Position numbers and translations under genes: made by a program. 64,000 nt of DNA from Clostridia bacterium (GTDB lineage Bacteria; Bacillota; Clostridia; Acetivibrionales; DSM-27016): assembly GCA_026414765.1 (NCBI GenBank), contig JAOAIJ010000021.1, positions 216,502 to 280,501 of the forward strand, given 5' to 3'. Below, one piece after another: positions 51,240 through 62,200 of this stretch. The notes beneath the pieces were generated by a model. It saw only the letters and a program-made list of their open reading frames with translations, was not told the origin of the DNA and did not search any database. Positions within the stretch are counted from its first letter, which is position 1. Each line of letters begins with the position of its first letter.

Positions 51240-51857
51240 CTAAAAAGGAAATTGATTCATATAATCTCCTAAACCGGAGGCTACACTGGCAATTAAAACT
51301 ATTAATACAATAAATAAAACTATACCGGTAACAATTTTTATGATTGTAGTTATCCCAAAGAGTTTAAAGTACTTTCCAAAGGAATTCATTGAGTCAGAAA
51401 GCCTTGAAAGATCATTTGATGATAAATACCGTTTTATTGAGTCTGATGCATTTAAAAGTTTTACACCTGAAATAATAAGAATAACACCTATAAAAGGTGA
51501 CGAAATTCCTATAATAAGATACATTGAGGCTGAAAGTGTATAAACATTGCCTAATGCCTGATTTATTGCGTTGGTATTAGTATCTTGACCTACAAATGAA
51601 GCAAAACTTATCAGAAGGGATAATAAACTTCCCAAACAGGTTAAAGCACCTACAATGATATTAATAACTGCCCTGAAAGTACTCCAACCGGAGAGGCTTC
51701 TTAACTCCTTTAAAGAAAAGCTTATGTTTACACTTTGTTGGTTTGAAATTTGGGAATAACCGTTATATATGTTTGGCTCAACGGGAGCTGGCTGCTGATA
51801 CTGGTTAGTATTTTCCGGCTCTTGGTTATTCGTTCCCTGGTTTCCGATTTCGTCCAT
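51240..51857 (-). CDS. Hypothetical membrane protein (DUF5362-like)
   Basis: A 205-residue protein: residues 1-45 are Asn/Gln/Pro-rich and hydrophilic, followed by four membrane helices (about 60-85, 105-130 and 160-190). GGGGGA precedes the ATG. Layout matches DUF5362 proteins, but I cannot confirm the family. Function unknown. Confidence 0.65.
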   Translation of the reverse strand: MDEIGNQGTNNQEPENTNQYQQPAPVEPNIYNGYSQISNQQSVNISFSLKELRSLSGWSTFRAVINIIVGALTCLGSLLSLLISFASFVGQDTNTNAINQALGNVYTLSASMYLIIGISSPFIGVILIISGVKLLNASDSIKRYLSSNDLSRLSDSMNSFGKYFKLFGITTIIKIVTGIVLFIVLIVLIASVASGLGDYMNQFPF

Positions 51858-52142
51858 TGTATTTCCCCCTCTTATATATTAGACATATTGCAAAAACATT
51901 ATACCATTTCAGGAAATAAAGTGTAAATTGAATTTTTTACTTTAGATGAAAACACTTTTCTGTTTGTTATTGAAAATTTTATAGTATATTGTAGTCCAAT
52001 TGTTTTTCATTAATTAATATTATGTATACACTATTGCTTTTTATTCAAAGGTTTTTTTAGAAAATTGTTTTATTTATTTGCCCTGAATAATAGAAGATGG
52101 TAAAGTAATGTATGTGTATAATTATTTCATGTGGAGGATTGT

Positions 52143-52379
52143 ATGTTAGGTTTGTTGTTGATTCTTGTAATTGGCCTGTGCTTTTGTATATATAATCATT
52201 GGTTCCAGAAGGAAAAATATAAAAGGCTTATGGATGAAGAAATAATGAAGCAGAATAAGTTTAGCTCTCCAACTGCATGGCTATTCTATACATTAATATT
52301 TTTAGCAGGAATTTTCATTTTTTTCGGCTACTATGTATATGATTTATTTATTGAGATATTCAAGCTGAGCAAAACTTAG
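52143..52379 (+). CDS. Small membrane protein
   Basis: A 78-residue protein with two hydrophobic helices (about 1-17 and 45-70) joined by a basic/acidic loop. GTGGAGG lies six bases before the ATG at 52143. Upstream 51858-52142 is AT-rich without recognised elements. No family recognised. Confidence 0.6.
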   Translation: MLGLLLILVIGLCFCIYNHWFQKEKYKRLMDEEIMKQNKFSSPTAWLFYTLIFLAGIFIFFGYYVYDLFIEIFKLSKT

Positions 52380-52519
52380 CTTAATATCCAGGTATATATA
52401 GGCTTTGGCTTGCTTCGTAAAGAATTATTTTGACAAAGTATACTTTCCAATTTAAAATTATAATGTTTGTAAAAAAAATGCCTATTCTTCTTTATTTTAT
52501 AGATGTGGGAGGTTTTGTG

Positions 52520-53560
52520 ATGTATCCAGCTCAATTGGGTTTTAAAATGCCGCCTGAATGGACCAAGCATGCCGGTACTTTTATGGAATGGCCTATAAAG
52601 GAAGCTCTATGGCCTGAACCTTATGAAGAGGTTTTAGAAGCTTTTGCAGATGTAGCAAAGAAAATTTCCAGATTTGAACCGGTTATGATGATAGCAAAGC
52701 CGGATCTCAGCGAGCAGGCAGTACGCTTCTGCGGCTCTGGGATAAAGATACTTGAAATGTCTCATGACGATTCGTGGATGCGCGATAATGGGCCAACATT
52801 TGTAATAAATGATGAGGGTGAACTGGCAGGAGTGAACTGGAAATTCAATGCATGGGGAGGAAAATACCCGTGTGAAAACGATAATCTTGTTGCTTCTAAG
52901 CTTTTACACACGATAGAAGTACCGTGTTTTGACGCACCTATAGTTATGGAAGGCGGTTCAATCCATGTAGATGGAGAAGGGACCCTGATCACAACCGAGG
53001 AGTGCCTTTTAAACAAGAATAGAAATCCTCATATGACCAGGGAGCAAATAGAGGATATTATAAAGAAATACGTAGGCATACAGAAGATCATATGGTTGAA
53101 AAAAGGACTTTATGGAGATGACACGGATGGACATGTGGATAATGTAGCATGTTTTGCGCGACCGGGTACGGTATTGATTCAGACGACTAAAAACCCTGAA
53201 AATCCGAATTGCCAAAGATCGGTTGATAATCTCGAAATACTAAGAAACACAACGGATGCAAAGGGTAGGAAATTTGAAATAATTGAAATAGAACAACCCG
53301 ATGAAGGTTATTATAATGGTGCATATCTGACACTGAGTTATCTGAATTTTTACTTTGTAAATGGTGGTGTCATTTTACCGGTTTTTGGAGGCAAGTATTC
53401 CAGGACAGATAAAAAGGCTGAGGAAGTTTTAAAAAATACCTTTCCAGAGAGGGAGATAGTAACAGTTAACGGATTACCTATAATAAGGGGCGGGGGAAAT
53501 GTACATTGCATTACCCAGCAAATGCCTGTAGGTATCCCGGCAAAAATCAGACAGGAATGA
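52520..53560 (+). CDS. aguA: Agmatine deiminase
   Basis: A 346-residue guanidino-group-modifying enzyme converting agmatine to N-carbamoylputrescine. Motifs are KMPPEWTKHAGTFMEWP at the start, DSWMRDNGPTF, GDDTDGHVDN and catalytic Cys in RGGGNVHCITQQ. The ATG at 52520 follows GGGAGG; the long upstream extension from 52430 lacks a site. Together with aguB it forms the two-step arginine-derived putrescine route. Confidence 0.96.
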   Translation: MYPAQLGFKMPPEWTKHAGTFMEWPIKEALWPEPYEEVLEAFADVAKKISRFEPVMMIAKPDLSEQAVRFCGSGIKILEMSHDDSWMRDNGPTFVINDEGELAGVNWKFNAWGGKYPCENDNLVASKLLHTIEVPCFDAPIVMEGGSIHVDGEGTLITTEECLLNKNRNPHMTREQIEDIIKKYVGIQKIIWLKKGLYGDDTDGHVDNVACFARPGTVLIQTTKNPENPNCQRSVDNLEILRNTTDAKGRKFEIIEIEQPDEGYYNGAYLTLSYLNFYFVNGGVILPVFGGKYSRTDKKAEEVLKNTFPEREIVTVNGLPIIRGGGNVHCITQQMPVGIPAKIRQE

Positions 53561-53608
53561 CAGCACTTTATAGAGGTATATATTTGAAATGAGGCTAAGG
53601 AGGTTATT

Positions 53609-54487
53609 ATGAGGAAAGTAACGGTAGCAGCAACGCAAATGAGCTGTACATGGGACATAAGAGAAAATATAAATAAGGCCGAAAAGCTTGTTCGTGATGC
53701 AGCTTCAAAGGGTGCTAATATTATTTTGCTGCAAGAGCTCTTTGAAACCCCCTACTTTTGTCAGAAGGAAGATATTGAGTATTATAAATATGCAGAACCA
53801 GTAGAGAAAAATACTGCAGTATCACACTTCAAAAAGGTGGCCAGAGAGCTTAGTATAGTTCTTCCGATAAGCTTTTATGAGAGAAAGAATAATGCAAGAT
53901 ATAATTCAGTGGCAGTCATAGACGCTGATGGTGAAGTTTTGGGAGTGTACAGGAAAACTCATATTCCGGATGGGCCTGGATATGAAGAAAAATTTTACTT
54001 TAATCCGGGTGATACAGGCTTCAGGGTGTGGGATACCAAATACGCCAGAATAGGTGTAGGAATATGCTGGGACCAGTGGTTTCCTGAAACTGCTAGATGT
54101 ATGACGCTGATGGGTGCTGAACTGCTCTTTTATCCAACAGCCATAGGGTCAGAGCCTGAGGAGTCGGCTGATGCGGCAGTAGATTCAAGGGATCACTGGC
54201 AACTATGCATGCGTGGGCACTCTGCTTCAAATATTATTCCGGTGGTTGCATCAAATCGTATCGGGGCTGAAAAAATAAAGGATTCAAGTATTACTTTCTA
54301 TGGTTCATCATTTATCACAAACCATGTAGGCGAAAAGGTGGCTGAGGCGGATAGGGGTTCCGAAACTGTCGTCGTTTCCGAATTCGATATTGATCAGATT
54401 GATGTATACAGAAGTTCATGGGGGATTTTCAGAGACAGAAGACCTGAGATGTATAAAGCTATAATGACCAGTGATGGATGTGTATAA
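53609..54487 (+). CDS. aguB: N-carbamoylputrescine amidase
   Basis: A 292-residue nitrilase-superfamily amidase producing putrescine, carbon dioxide and ammonia. The Glu-Lys-Cys triad is visible in LLQELFETPYF, YRKTHIPDGPGYEEK and GVGICWDQWFPE. AAGGAGG is seven bases before the ATG. It follows aguA by 48 nt. Confidence 0.96.
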   Translation: MRKVTVAATQMSCTWDIRENINKAEKLVRDAASKGANIILLQELFETPYFCQKEDIEYYKYAEPVEKNTAVSHFKKVARELSIVLPISFYERKNNARYNSVAVIDADGEVLGVYRKTHIPDGPGYEEKFYFNPGDTGFRVWDTKYARIGVGICWDQWFPETARCMTLMGAELLFYPTAIGSEPEESADAAVDSRDHWQLCMRGHSASNIIPVVASNRIGAEKIKDSSITFYGSSFITNHVGEKVAEADRGSETVVVSEFDIDQIDVYRSSWGIFRDRRPEMYKAIMTSDGCV

Positions 54488-54593
54488 ATAAGCATACTGA
54501 CACAAGAGGTTAGGTTAACAGGAGAGTCAGGGCGTATGCTGCTTATACGGCTTTGGTCCTGTAGCAATAAGCAGTACTATAGGAGTGGTGGAT

Positions 54594-55163
54594 TTGTTTA
54601 TAATAAAGAATTCCCTTGGACAATCCCATGATATAATAAGTCAGGTAGTAACAGAGGGGGATACTGTAATAGATGCTACAGCCGGAAATGGAAACGACAC
54701 TGTCTTTTTAGCAGGTTTGGTTAAAGATAGTGGAAAAGTGTATTCATTTGACATACAGCAGCAGGCACTGGAAAAAACTAAAAAAAGGCTAAGTGAAAAA
54801 GGATTTGCTGACAGGGTAGAACTTATAAACGACGGGCATCAGAATATGGGATTATACGTGAAAACCGGTGTGAAAGCGGTTATGTTCAATCTTGGGTATT
54901 TACCCGGGGGAAATCATAATATCGGCACAAAAGGGGAAACCACAATAAAGGCAATAGAGAAGGCTATGGAACTCTTGAAGGTATCAGGAGTAATATCAAT
55001 TGTGGTCTATTACGGAGGGGACAGCGGCTTCGATGAGAAGGAAGAAGTCCTGGAATATATAAAGAGAATAGATTTTAAAAAGTTTTCTGTTCTTCAGTCA
55101 GAGTTTGTTAATCAGCCTAATTGTCCTCCTATACTGGTATGTATACAGAAGTACAGTGAATAA
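54594..55163 (+). CDS. SAM-dependent methyltransferase (YtqB family, rRNA-methylase-like)
   Basis: A 189-residue methyltransferase with the AdoMet-binding VIDATAGNGNDTVFLA followed by YSFDIQQQAL and the HQNMGLYV segment. The catalytic-type motif is FNLGYLPGGNHNIGTKGETT. YtqB-type enzymes act on RNA. I placed the start at TTG 54594, eight bases after AGGAG; the GTG codons at 54585/54588 overlap that site. Confidence 0.85.
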   Translation: MFIIKNSLGQSHDIISQVVTEGDTVIDATAGNGNDTVFLAGLVKDSGKVYSFDIQQQALEKTKKRLSEKGFADRVELINDGHQNMGLYVKTGVKAVMFNLGYLPGGNHNIGTKGETTIKAIEKAMELLKVSGVISIVVYYGGDSGFDEKEEVLEYIKRIDFKKFSVLQSEFVNQPNCPPILVCIQKYSE

Positions 55164-55204
55164 AAAGCTCCGGCATTTTCATACAAATGCCGGAGCTTTT
55201 ATTA
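55162..55204 (+). terminator. Terminator after the methyltransferase gene
   Basis: Sixteen-base-pair perfect stem AAAAGCTCCGGCATTT/AAATGCCGGAGCTTTT. Confidence 0.9.
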
Positions 55205-55465
55205 ATATATGAGAAATTAATTTGACATATTTAGGGAAATGTTTAGTTTTAATTGCTTTTTTACCAGGAAATTATTGCATTGAAATAAAAATTAAGATAT
55301 AATTTTCATAATAATTAGTACCAGGTAATAATTTCATTTACTAATGAAATTGTTATAAAACATGAAAAAATCGGTATTATAATACTTATCCGGAAAATAA
55401 GTACATGATAAAAACATAAAACGTGATAATACGTTTTAAATCTTAAGGATATGAGGTGTAGAAAA

Positions 55466-57016
55466 ATGTCAACAGTCGATAAAATAAAAGAGCTCCATGA
55501 GAGACGCGCGAGAGTTGAAACGGCAGGGGGAGCAGAAGGTATTGAAAAGCAGCATAAAGCAGGAAAACTCACAGCCAGGGAAAGGCTTCTGACACTTTTT
55601 GATGAGAACAGCTTTGTAGAAATGGACGCATACATAGAAAGCAGGGCTATAGATTTTGATATGCAGAAAAAGAAAGTACCGGGTGATGGTGTTGTTACCG
55701 GATATGGTACTGTAGATGGAAGGCTTGTATATGCATCGGCACAGGATTTTACCGTAATAGGCGGCTCACTGGGTGAAATGCATGCTTTAAAGATTACAAA
55801 AGCAATGGATATGGCAATAAAAATGGGAGCACCTTTTATTTGTATGAATGACTCAGGTGGAGCGAGAGTTCAGGAGGGTGTAGATTCTTTAAAAGGATAT
55901 GGAGATATTTTTTATAGAAATACGCTTGCATCGGGAGTAATACCTCAGATATCAATTATAATGGGACCTTGTGCAGGTGGTGCCGTTTATTCACCTGCAA
56001 TAACAGACTTTATTTTTATGGTGGAAAAAACGAGTTATATGTGTATCACAGGTCCTGAGGTAATAAAGTCCGTAACAGGTGAAATAGTTACAACAGAACA
56101 ATTAGGTGGGGCGGATATACATAATTCCGTTAGTGGTGTAGCACATTTCAAATATACCAATGAGCAGGATTGTATTAATGAAATAAAAAGACTTATAAGC
56201 TTCCTGCCTGACAACAATTTGTCGGATGCACCTGCATACATAAGCCAGGATGATGCAAACAGAATAGCATCAGAGTTAAACGAAATTATCCCTGATGGAG
56301 CCAATAAGCCTTATGATATCAAGGATGTTATTGTAAGGGTTGTGGATAACGGTGACTTCATGGAGGTTCAGCAGCACTTTGCACAGAATATATTTATCGG
56401 TTTTGGAAGAATGAATGGAAGTACCGTAGGAATAATTGCTAATCAGCCTAATTTTTCAGCTGGCGTCCTGGATGTGAATTCTGCTGACAAGGCTGCAAGG
56501 TTTGTCAGATTCTGTGATTCTTTCAATATTCCTTTGGTTACATTTACGGATGTACCAGGTTATCTGCCGGGAGTAGGACAGGAGCACAGCGGAGTAATAA
56601 GACATGGGGCAAAGTTATTGTATGCTTTCTCAGAAGCAACTGTTCCAAAGATAAACGTTATATTGAGAAAAGCTTATGGCGGAGCATATATAGCTATGAA
56701 CAGCAAACACCTTGGAGCGGACGTGGTACTTGCATGGCCTTCTGCAGAAATAGCAGTTATGGGTCCTGAAGGAGCTGCAAACCTGATATTCAGGAAGGCT
56801 ATAAACGAAGCAGCTGATCCGGCAGAGGAAAGAAAGAAAAAGATAGAAGAGTATAGGGATAAATTCTCAACTCCTTACGTAGCAGCAGCAAGAGGATATG
56901 TTGATGATGTAATCGAACCATCTGAAACAAGGGCCAGATTGATTAACGCTCTGGAAATGCTGGCTAGCAAGAGGGAGACAAGACCTTCAAAGAAGCATGG
57001 AAATATTCCGCTGTAA
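55466..57016 (+). CDS. Acyl-CoA carboxyltransferase (methylmalonyl-CoA carboxyltransferase 12S / PccB-MmdA type)
   Basis: A 516-residue carboxyltransferase of the propionyl/methylmalonyl-CoA group. Motifs: GKLTARERL, NDSGGARVQEG, TGPEVIKSVTGE, DVPGYLPGVGQE and RKAYGGAYIAM. It moves CO2 between biotin and an acyl-CoA. The start at 55466 follows GAGGTG. It is first in a three-gene unit with a biotin carrier and a 5S/OadA-like subunit. No biotin carboxylase or sodium-pump beta subunit is present. Confidence 0.93.
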   Translation: MSTVDKIKELHERRARVETAGGAEGIEKQHKAGKLTARERLLTLFDENSFVEMDAYIESRAIDFDMQKKKVPGDGVVTGYGTVDGRLVYASAQDFTVIGGSLGEMHALKITKAMDMAIKMGAPFICMNDSGGARVQEGVDSLKGYGDIFYRNTLASGVIPQISIIMGPCAGGAVYSPAITDFIFMVEKTSYMCITGPEVIKSVTGEIVTTEQLGGADIHNSVSGVAHFKYTNEQDCINEIKRLISFLPDNNLSDAPAYISQDDANRIASELNEIIPDGANKPYDIKDVIVRVVDNGDFMEVQQHFAQNIFIGFGRMNGSTVGIIANQPNFSAGVLDVNSADKAARFVRFCDSFNIPLVTFTDVPGYLPGVGQEHSGVIRHGAKLLYAFSEATVPKINVILRKAYGGAYIAMNSKHLGADVVLAWPSAEIAVMGPEGAANLIFRKAINEAADPAEERKKKIEEYRDKFSTPYVAAARGYVDDVIEPSETRARLINALEMLASKRETRPSKKHGNIPL

Positions 57017-57053
57017 TATAAAAACCTTAAAATAAAAATTTAGGAGGATTCTT

Positions 57054-57440
57054 ATGAAAAAATTCTTGATAAAAGTGAACGGAAATCAGTATGAAGTAGA
57101 AGTCGAGGAAGTAAAAGTAGAAGGTGCAGCTCCACAAGCCGCAAAAGCTGCTCCGGTTTCTGCCCCGGTTGCGCCGGCAGCTCCTGCAGCTCCTGCACCA
57201 AAGGTAGATACTGCTGTACCTGCTGGAGCTGCTACAGTAAAAGCTCCAATGCCTGGAACAATCCTTAAGGTGAATGTAAATGCAGGTGATTCAGTTAAAA
57301 AAGGACAAGTATTATTAGTTCTTGAAGCTATGAAGATGGAAAATGAAATAGTTTCTCCGGCTGACGGAAAAGTTGCAACTATAAATGTTGCAAAGGGTAG
57401 TACTGTAAATGCAGGCGATGTAATGGTTTCAATCGGATAA
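57054..57440 (+). CDS. Biotin carboxyl carrier protein (1.3S type)
   Basis: A 128-residue biotinyl protein: short N-terminal domain, Ala/Pro-rich hinge about 25-60, and biotinyl domain with the acceptor Lys94 in [15 protein letters not shown] precedes the ATG. It shuttles CO2 between the flanking carboxyltransferase subunits. Confidence 0.95.
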   Translation: MKKFLIKVNGNQYEVEVEEVKVEGAAPQAAKAAPVSAPVAPAAPAAPAPKVDTAVPAGAATVKAPMPGTILKVNVNAGDSVKKGQVLLVLEAMKMENEIVSPADGKVATINVAKGSTVNAGDVMVSIG

Positions 57441-57517
57441 ATTGTAAGATAAGGATCAGGATGAAAATCTTAATCTTTATCTTAAAATCTCATTATTATT
57501 TAAAGGAGATTTTAGAT

Positions 57518-59047
57518 ATGGGTAAAGTAAAGATCACCGAAACGGTTTTAAGGGATGCGCATCAATCCTTGATTGCAACCAGAATGAAGATTGATGAGAT
57601 GCTCCCTATATTGGAAAAACTCGATAATATAGGATATAACTCCCTTGAAGCATGGGGGGGCGCAACTTTTGACGCATGCCTGAGGTTTTTGAATGAAGAT
57701 CCTTGGGAAAGACTGAGAAAAATAAAAGATAAGGTTAAAAAAACCAGGCTTCAAATGCTTCTAAGAGGACAAAACCTACTTGGATATAAGCATTATGCAG
57801 ATGATGTAGTCGAATATTTCGTTCAAAAAGCTGTTGCAAACGGAATGGACATAATCAGGATATTTGATGCTTTAAATGATGTAAGAAATATAGAAACTGC
57901 AATAAAGGCTTGTAAAAAAGAAGGCGGACATGCACAAGGTACAGTATGCTACACCATAAGTCCGGTGCATACTCTTCAGCATTTTGTAAATGACGCAAAA
58001 ACTCTTGAAGAAATGGGCGCTGATTCTATATGCATAAAGGATATGGCAGGCTTGCTGATACCATACGAGGCATATGAACTGGTAAAAGCTATGAAGGAAA
58101 ATGTAAAAGTACCTATTCAGCTTCATACCCACTACACCAGCGGAGTTGCAGCAATGACATACCTTAAGGCGATAGAAGCGGGCGTTGATATCGTAGATTG
58201 TGCTATATCACCTATGGCTCTTGGTACGTCACAGCCACCAACAGAACCTTTGGTAGCAACACTAAAGGGAACTGAGTATGATACGGGATATGACCTTAAT
58301 CTGCTAAGTGAGATTGCAGATTATTTCAGACCTTTAAAGGACAGCTATGTCCAGAGTGGATTACTCGATGTAAAAATGATGGGCGTAGATGTAAACGCTC
58401 TTATTTACCAGGTTCCGGGCGGTATGTTGTCAAACCTTGTTTCACAGCTGAAACAATCCAATGCCATGGATAAATACGAAGAGGTTCTGAAAGAAGTACC
58501 AAGAGTAAGAGAAGATTTTGGATATCCTCCTTTAGTAACTCCCACAAGTCAGATAGTCGGTACGCAGGCTGTATTGAATATATTGACCGGTGAAAGGTAC
58601 AAGATGGTGCCAAAGGAATCAAAGGGTGTTGTAAAAGGTGAGTATGGTAAAACACCAGCCCCTATACCCGAGGAAATCAAAAAGAAGATTCTTGGTGAAG
58701 AGGAACAGATTACATGCAGACCTGCAGACTTGATTGAACCTGAACTGGATAAGATAAGAGAACAAATTAAAGAATATATGGAGCAGGATGAGGATGTACT
58801 ATCCTTTGCACTTCTGCCACAACCGGCGGAAAAATTCTTTAAATACCGTCAGGAAATGCGTAATAAAAAAGATAATCCGGCTGGTGAAAGTAATGATGAA
58901 ATTATGGCTGTAATTTCTGCGGCGGTTGCATCTATGGAGACAACTCCAGGACACAAGCTTGTAGTAAAATCCTTCAGAAGGGTGCCTCAGACTGCTCCAC
59001 TCTGGAGTACAGCCGGAAGGTTGCAGAGATTTCAATCGAAACTGTAA
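57518..59047 (+). CDS. Oxaloacetate decarboxylase alpha / transcarboxylase 5S-like subunit
   Basis: A 509-residue carboxyltransferase acting on oxaloacetate/pyruvate. The HMGL-like barrel (about 1-290) has ETVLRDAHQSLIATRM, the metal and carbamyl-lysine region ICIKDMAGLL and HTHYTSG. The conserved carboxylase domain follows to about 465. It lacks its own biotin domain; instead it ends in a tail TAPLWSTAGRLQRFQSKL after VISAAVASME, reminiscent of a decarboxylase gamma-subunit remnant. The ATG at 57518 follows AAAGGAG. Confidence 0.92.
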   Translation: MGKVKITETVLRDAHQSLIATRMKIDEMLPILEKLDNIGYNSLEAWGGATFDACLRFLNEDPWERLRKIKDKVKKTRLQMLLRGQNLLGYKHYADDVVEYFVQKAVANGMDIIRIFDALNDVRNIETAIKACKKEGGHAQGTVCYTISPVHTLQHFVNDAKTLEEMGADSICIKDMAGLLIPYEAYELVKAMKENVKVPIQLHTHYTSGVAAMTYLKAIEAGVDIVDCAISPMALGTSQPPTEPLVATLKGTEYDTGYDLNLLSEIADYFRPLKDSYVQSGLLDVKMMGVDVNALIYQVPGGMLSNLVSQLKQSNAMDKYEEVLKEVPRVREDFGYPPLVTPTSQIVGTQAVLNILTGERYKMVPKESKGVVKGEYGKTPAPIPEEIKKKILGEEEQITCRPADLIEPELDKIREQIKEYMEQDEDVLSFALLPQPAEKFFKYRQEMRNKKDNPAGESNDEIMAVISAAVASMETTPGHKLVVKSFRRVPQTAPLWSTAGRLQRFQSKL

Positions 59048-59079
59048 ATGAAAATACATATAGAGAATTTTGCAGAAGA

Positions 59080-59118
59080 CCAGTAAGCTGGAAATACTCC
59101 GGCTTACTGGTTTTTTCT
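59080..59118 (+). terminator. Terminator of the carboxyltransferase operon
   Basis: CCAGTAAGC/GCTTACTGG stem, 13-nt loop, TTTTTT tail. Confidence 0.86.
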
Positions 59119-59142
59119 TAAATGAGAACTATATTTATTACT

Positions 59143-59174
59143 AAAAAAAGAGAAGGAAATTGCTTTCCTTCCCT
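59143..59174 (-). terminator. Terminator of the pullulanase gene
   Basis: Minus strand GGAAGGAAA/TTTCCTTCT stem followed by TTTTTTT. Confidence 0.8.
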
Positions 59175-59203
59175 ATAAAAAATCATTTTTTATCGAATCT
59201 TAA

Positions 59204-62200
59204 CTATTTAGCGGCTGATTTTCTTCTTATCATCAGAAGTATGATTATAGCAATTGCTGCCAATAGTACAATTCCTGATAATACATAAATGATTGTATTT
59301 TTCACTGTTCCGGACCCGAGAGGACTCTTTGAATCTACCAGTACCATAGCTGTAAGGGCAGGTACTGTCAGTTTATTGCCCTTTACTTTGTCTAGTAGTT
59401 CAACACCGGCTTTCTCACTGTTTACAACTATATTCCAATCATCGGCAGGCAGAGTTATTTCCTTATCATCTTTATTTGCATTATACAAAACGGCAATGGT
59501 ATTCCATGTATCACCATTAGCATTGTTATTCAGCGTATATCCAACCATGTTTTTGGGTATATTTTCCATGAATACTAAATTCTTCTGTACATCTTCGGTA
59601 GTTAGCATTCTGAAGGCAGGGTGTGTCTTACGCATAGTTATCAAGCCTTTATAGTACTCATATATATCCTTATATGTTGCTTTTCTGGACCAATCCAGTT
59701 GGTTTATATTATCTGGAGACCTGACACTGTCGCTGACCTTTTGTTTGGTAATCAAAAACTCTTCACCGCTCTTCATGAAGGGAATTCCCTGAGAGGTGAA
59801 TACTATTGCCTGTGCCAGTTTATCCATCTTGATTCTGCTTTCTTCACTGTCATTAGGGTTGCTTATCTGAAGTTTATCCCATAGTGTATTGTTATCATGG
59901 CAAGAAGCATATGTGACTGTTTGTGTGGGATCCTTTGCATATGAGGCTTTTGAAATGATTACTTTTTCATAATTGATCTGAGGATGTTTTGTAGAGGCAA
60001 CTACACCAAATTTGATTGTTTCTTCCATATCCTGTTTACCGCTTACAAAACCGTTATCTGTTAAATTAAATACATTCCCTTTGAGACCATCACGGATTTC
60101 ATCACTAAAAACTGCAATGCCGTTAATCTTATGAGCGTTAGCTTTAATTGCCCTGTCCTCCACAGGCAATGGAGAACTTCCGCCGTTCCAACCTTCGCCA
60201 TAAAGCAATATTGTCGGGTCAATTTTATTTAGTTCTTCACATATTATGTTCATTGTTTCTATATCATGCACACCCATAAGATCGAAGCGGAATCCGTCTA
60301 TATGGTATTCGCTTACCCAGTATTTGAGTGAGTCGACTATAAGTTTTCTTACCATTGACCTTTCGGAGGCAGTCTCATTACCGCAGCCTGACCCGTTAGT
60401 ATGTTTGCCCAGTTCATCCTTGCGATAGTAATAATCGGGGACAAGAAGGCTTAAGTTTGAATCATCGGCCTTAAAGGTATGATTATAAACTACATCCATA
60501 ACTACACGAAGTCCATTTTCATGCATTGCCTTAACAGCCTGCTTGAATTCTTTAATACGGACTGCTCCGGAATATGGGTCGGTAGAATATGAACCCTCCG
60601 GCACATTGTAATTCTGAGGATCATAACCCCAGTTAAATTCATTTTTTTCAAGGCTAGTCTCATCTATAGTGTGATAGTCGTATGACGGCATCAAGTGCAC
60701 ATGGGTAATACCCAGATCAGATATATGGTCTATACCTGTTTTTTCACCCTCAGGACTTACTGTACCTTTCTCTGCAAATCCCAGGTATTTACCCTTGTTT
60801 TTTATTCCTGAAGTTTTACTCATAGAAAGATCTCTTACATGTATTTCATAAATAACAGCGTCTGTGAAGTTCTTAAATTCGGGTTTTGTATCTTTATCCC
60901 ATCCCTCGGGATTTGTTTCCGATAAATCTACTACCATGGCACGTAGGCCATTTGCTCCAACCGATTTTGCATATGGATCAACACCTTCGTTGAAGTGTCC
61001 GTTTATATTTACTTTAAACGTATAAAACTTACCTTTGAGATCGCCGTCAACAACTGCAACCCAGGTACCGTTGATATCTTTTTTCATACTGATTTCCTTT
61101 TCAGGGCTTCCATTGAGGCATTCCTTGTATAATACAAGTTTAGCTTCATCTGTTGTAGGAGCCCATAAACGGAAGCTGGTTTTTTCTTTTGAGTAAGTTG
61201 CTCCCAGGTCATTTCCTTTGTATGTGAAAAGATCAGAAAATTCCTTGCTCCCAAAAACCTGACTCAGTATTAAAGCTGCCTCCTTATATCCTTCTTTATG
61301 GATTTTGTAGTTACCGTTAAAACTCAGATTATCCTTCGTTATTATAGTAAATTTTTTTGAATAACCCTCAGTGGTAGCATCTTTACTCAAAACCTTTTCA
61401 ATATTGACAATTGTATTTCCGGCTTTTAGGATAAAACCGTCCTTATTGTCTTCTGTGATTTTTAAAGGAATATTTACCTCTGCTTCTATACGATTCATCC
61501 CGGAAACTCTTGCATTTTGTATCTTAGGTATACGATCTATGTCAGATACTTTGTATGTAACTCTGGGATCATCCTGCATCAGGTATACGTTAATTACACC
61601 TTTTGAATCAGCTTTTGAAACAAGTATAGCCCTGTCTGAATTTGTGTCTTTTGCGGCGAACTCATTGTCTGAGGTGCTTTTTCTAATGATAAGGCCTATA
61701 TTTTTTTCATTTTTCATACCACTGAAATTTACTTCGGTAACTTTACCGAAAGAATCTTCACCGGTAAAGCTATATGATTTCCCTTTTCCGTCACTACCCT
61801 TCCATAGCCAGAAATTCCATCCGTCATAGTTGTTATCATAACGGAAGTAATGCAGCTTTACCGTCACATTATCAAATTTCGAAGCTTCAGGTTTTTTTAC
61901 CTGGTCTGCAGAGGTGTAAGTATTTTCATCACCTGAAACCAACCATACCTCAGCGAGACCATTTTTAACATCTATATTTCTGTCTTTGTCTATATCCTTT
62001 TTCCAGTCGTTGGTTCTTACTATAAAACCGACCTTTTTTGCTTCTACAGGTAAAACTACGTTTGTTGATGTTCCATACTCATCTTCTTCAGTAAAATTAT
62101 AGGCTTTGCCCTCCACACCATCTGCCCACATCCATACGTTCCATTTTGAATAATCTCCGTCAGCCCTGTAATAATGGATTTTTACAGTGGTTTTTCCTTC

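Noticed and set aside
55315..55635. Minus-strand open frame at the start of the carboxyltransferase gene.
   Set aside because: Mostly overlaps a certain gene and lacks a ribosome-binding site.
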